Part shown: piece after piece, positions 62,090 through 64,000 of the stretch | Layout of the letters: every line of letters begins with the position of its first letter | How positions within the stretch are numbered: the stretch's first letter is position 1 | NCBI GenBank assembly: GCA_949358305.1 | Contig: OX442314.1 | Span: 59,033,369 to 59,097,368 of the forward strand | DNA from: Strigamia acuminata | Lineage: Eukaryota > Arthropoda > Chilopoda > Geophilomorpha > Linotaeniidae | Length of the DNA: 64,000 nt | Reading direction: 5' to 3' | The notes under the pieces: generated by a model | What the model was told of the DNA's origin: nothing | What the model saw: the letters and a program-made list of their open reading frames with translations, nothing else | The model's database searches: none | Made by a program: the position numbers and the translations under genes

Positions 62090-63160
62090 TGTTTGATCAA
62101 TGCTTATGTACGACAGTATCGGGCACAGGAGACGCTACTGTTCCAATGGTGTAATAATGCCAGTAACGATATTGCATGGCAGCTTTAATTGTTGTATTTT
62201 GTGCCAATCCAAAGTGCCGTGGATTACTACTAGTATTTTAACACCCCGAAACACCATGTTCTAATATCGAGGTAGTTTGGCTAACTCAAAGTACTGTCTG
62301 TTAGCCTATTTGTAGTGATTGCTCAGCCATTATAAAGAAACACATCTAATGATCTCTCCAGTGCAGTACACTTCTGGAGTACACGTGAGCTCTCAAAACC
62401 CATTTATGAAAAATTAAGCTAAAAAAATTAAAATAACTGCCAAAAACACATATTCTGAGATATACAAAACTAATTTCTTTGGCCATAAAACGTATAATGC
62501 AATATATTCTTAATATAATTCTAAATTTTTTTTTGGAATTTTTAATATCTTGTATTTGCTTTAATTTCACTTAAAATGTCAGTGTTATTAATCGTATTTA
62601 AACGTTCTGTTGCTTCCAGGAAAAGTACACTGCTCCAGCTGCCAGTGGCTGTCAAATGAACTGCTCATTTGGAGCTGAAGCAGTGTGACACATGTGAAGA
62701 TTTTTTTTTGCCATAACGGTGCTATTTTTGCAATTTCGTAAATAAAGCTTTTTTTCACTAGAATAAATAAATTGGACATTGAATTGGACATTGATAAGCA
62801 AGACTATAAAGTTTGTTATTACTGGTAACACGCTGGCCTGGCCTGATCCAATTCAACAACATTAAAAAATGAAAGGAACACGGTCTGGAGAAATGAGCCC
62901 TTGCGGCTGGCACAAATGCGCATTTAACAGCTGCTTCAACTCTGCACACCCGTTGCAGTGAAGCATCGGCGCATACTTTTCTAGTTATTAAATTTTTTTT
63001 GGATAAATAAATTTAAATAAAAATGAACATTTTCTCTTTCAAAATTATTTGGACCAAATTATCAGTGCAAATAGTACTTGTATAAATATAATGCAATATA
63101 ATTATGAACTGACATTGTTTGCTAGCTATAACAGGTTGTTTTAGTTGAAAAAAAAACTTA
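62090..63160. other. No gene recognised
   Basis: About 1 kb of AT-rich sequence past the array edge. Small inverted motifs occur (for example GTGCAGTACACTTCTGGAGT near 62360 and AGTACACTGCTCCAG near 62624), suggesting degraded mobile elements. No EGF-like exon, signal peptide or start exon was found. It is presumably intron of, or sequence upstream of, the EGF gene. Confidence 0.5.
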
Positions 63161-63460
63161 CCGTACCGCCCCGTTTAAACGCCCGGGCGTTTAATTCCTT
63201 TTTCCAGCCGCTTCCCCGGCGCTAATTTGAAACCCGGCGCTAATTTGAACCCGGCGCATAACCGAAAATTCGTCGATATTTTGCAAAAAAAAAGCGAATT
63301 TTCGGCAAAAATCGCCGATTTTTTACAAAAAATCGGTGATTTTTGGGGACCCGGCGCTTATTCGGGGCCGGCGCCAATTCACTGAACCACCGATGACTGC
63401 CCGGCGCTAAAACGGGGCCGGCGCTTTTTTGAACCCGGGCGTTTAAACGGGGCGGTACGG
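63161..63460. mobile_element. 300-bp MITE with 27-bp perfect terminal inverted repeats
   Basis: Both ends begin CCGTACCGCCCCGTTTAAAC and continue identically for 27 bp. The dinucleotide TA flanks both sides (63159-63160 and 63461-63462). The interior is rich in CCGGCGC motifs and holds a second palindrome around AAAATCGCCGATTTTT. Non-coding. The TA duplication suggests a Tc1/mariner-like mobiliser. Confidence 0.85.
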
Positions 63461-63521
63461 TAGTCTGTTCTCGATAATCCATACAAATGTACATCGTTTA
63501 TGTTATGACTATTAGTCATAC

Positions 63522-63758
63522 TTATACTCTGGCCATGTGTAAGTTTGGCCTAACTCCGAGCCTTTTCTCTGGTGTAGTGATACAAGAAAATAGATCCAAA
63601 CACCAGGATTGCAACCGATCTACTGAAAATAGTAAGCGAACGTTCTAAGATTTCTGGAAGAAGCAAGCAATAAACTATGACCTATTTTTCCTGGTGGCAG
63701 TACAGAGTGAGTTATGAGGCTCGGAGTTAGACCAAACTTATACATGGCCAGAGTATAA
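63522..63758. mobile_element. Second MITE near the right edge
   Basis: About 40-bp inverted ends starting TTATACTCTGGCCATGT and including TAACTCCGAGCC differ at only a few positions between arms (63522-63562 and 63718-63758). The interior is non-coding. The remaining sequence to 64000 shows nothing recognisable. Confidence 0.75.
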
Positions 63759-64000
63759 TTATACACTGTGGTTGTCATTGTAAAAGCATTATGTGTTTGC
63801 GTTGCCAAAACTTTGGTCGCAAACAGTTTTCCAATTTTGCAAATCAGAATGTGTCAATGCGACTTATCCTGAATAATCGATAATTAACTAAGACTTTTCG
63901 GACACCTGTTTTTTCATTTATTGTTGATATTTTAAATAAATATTATTGAATCAGTCTGAAAATTTAATCAGACATTACTTGAGTGGTATATTTAATAATC

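Overview
The window looks like nuclear DNA of an invertebrate animal. It is AT-rich and intron-dense, with short GT-AG introns. It carries animal orthologues (a GRAMD4-like gene, a PRMT9-like gene and a C1orf74/UPF0739-like gene), many small inverted-repeat DNA transposon remnants, and a very large extracellular-protein gene made of EGF-like exons. Nothing bacterial or viral was recognised. I cannot place it in a phylum from sequence alone.

Layout. A tRNA-Ser(GCU) gene lies at 41-122 (-). A complete 18-exon GRAMD4 orthologue runs 583-9307 (+), with a predicted 579 aa product. It converges on a complete 8-exon PRMT9 orthologue at 14598-9517 (-), predicted 727 aa. PRMT9 intron 2 holds a complete single-exon C1orf74/UPF0739 homologue (14217-13417, -) on the same strand, and PRMT9 intron 6 is almost wholly a 30-bp minisatellite. 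From 14.6 to 19.9 kb there is a possible bidirectional promoter and then a cluster of inverted-repeat elements, including a Tc1-like transposase relic.

From 62044 down to 19966 (-) lies the 3' part of one giant gene. A 36-kb tandem array of about 406-bp units each carries two phase 1-1 EGF exons (159 nt 'A' and 105 nt 'B'). The array has 90 B and 89 A exons, about 7,870 residues. It is followed by 12 more EGF domains, a SEA domain, a transmembrane helix and a short tail. Almost every array exon is open with intact splice sites, and the units fall into three subfamilies, one of them nearly identical over many kilobases. The start of the gene is not in the window. The last 1.9 kb holds only mobile-element remnants.

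How the parts relate: GRAMD4, PRMT9 and C1orf74 are housekeeping-type genes with no evident joint function. The EGF gene encodes a giant single-pass cell-surface protein. All exon models were built by hand from splice signals, reading-frame continuity and recalled family sequences; no search or transcript data were available.
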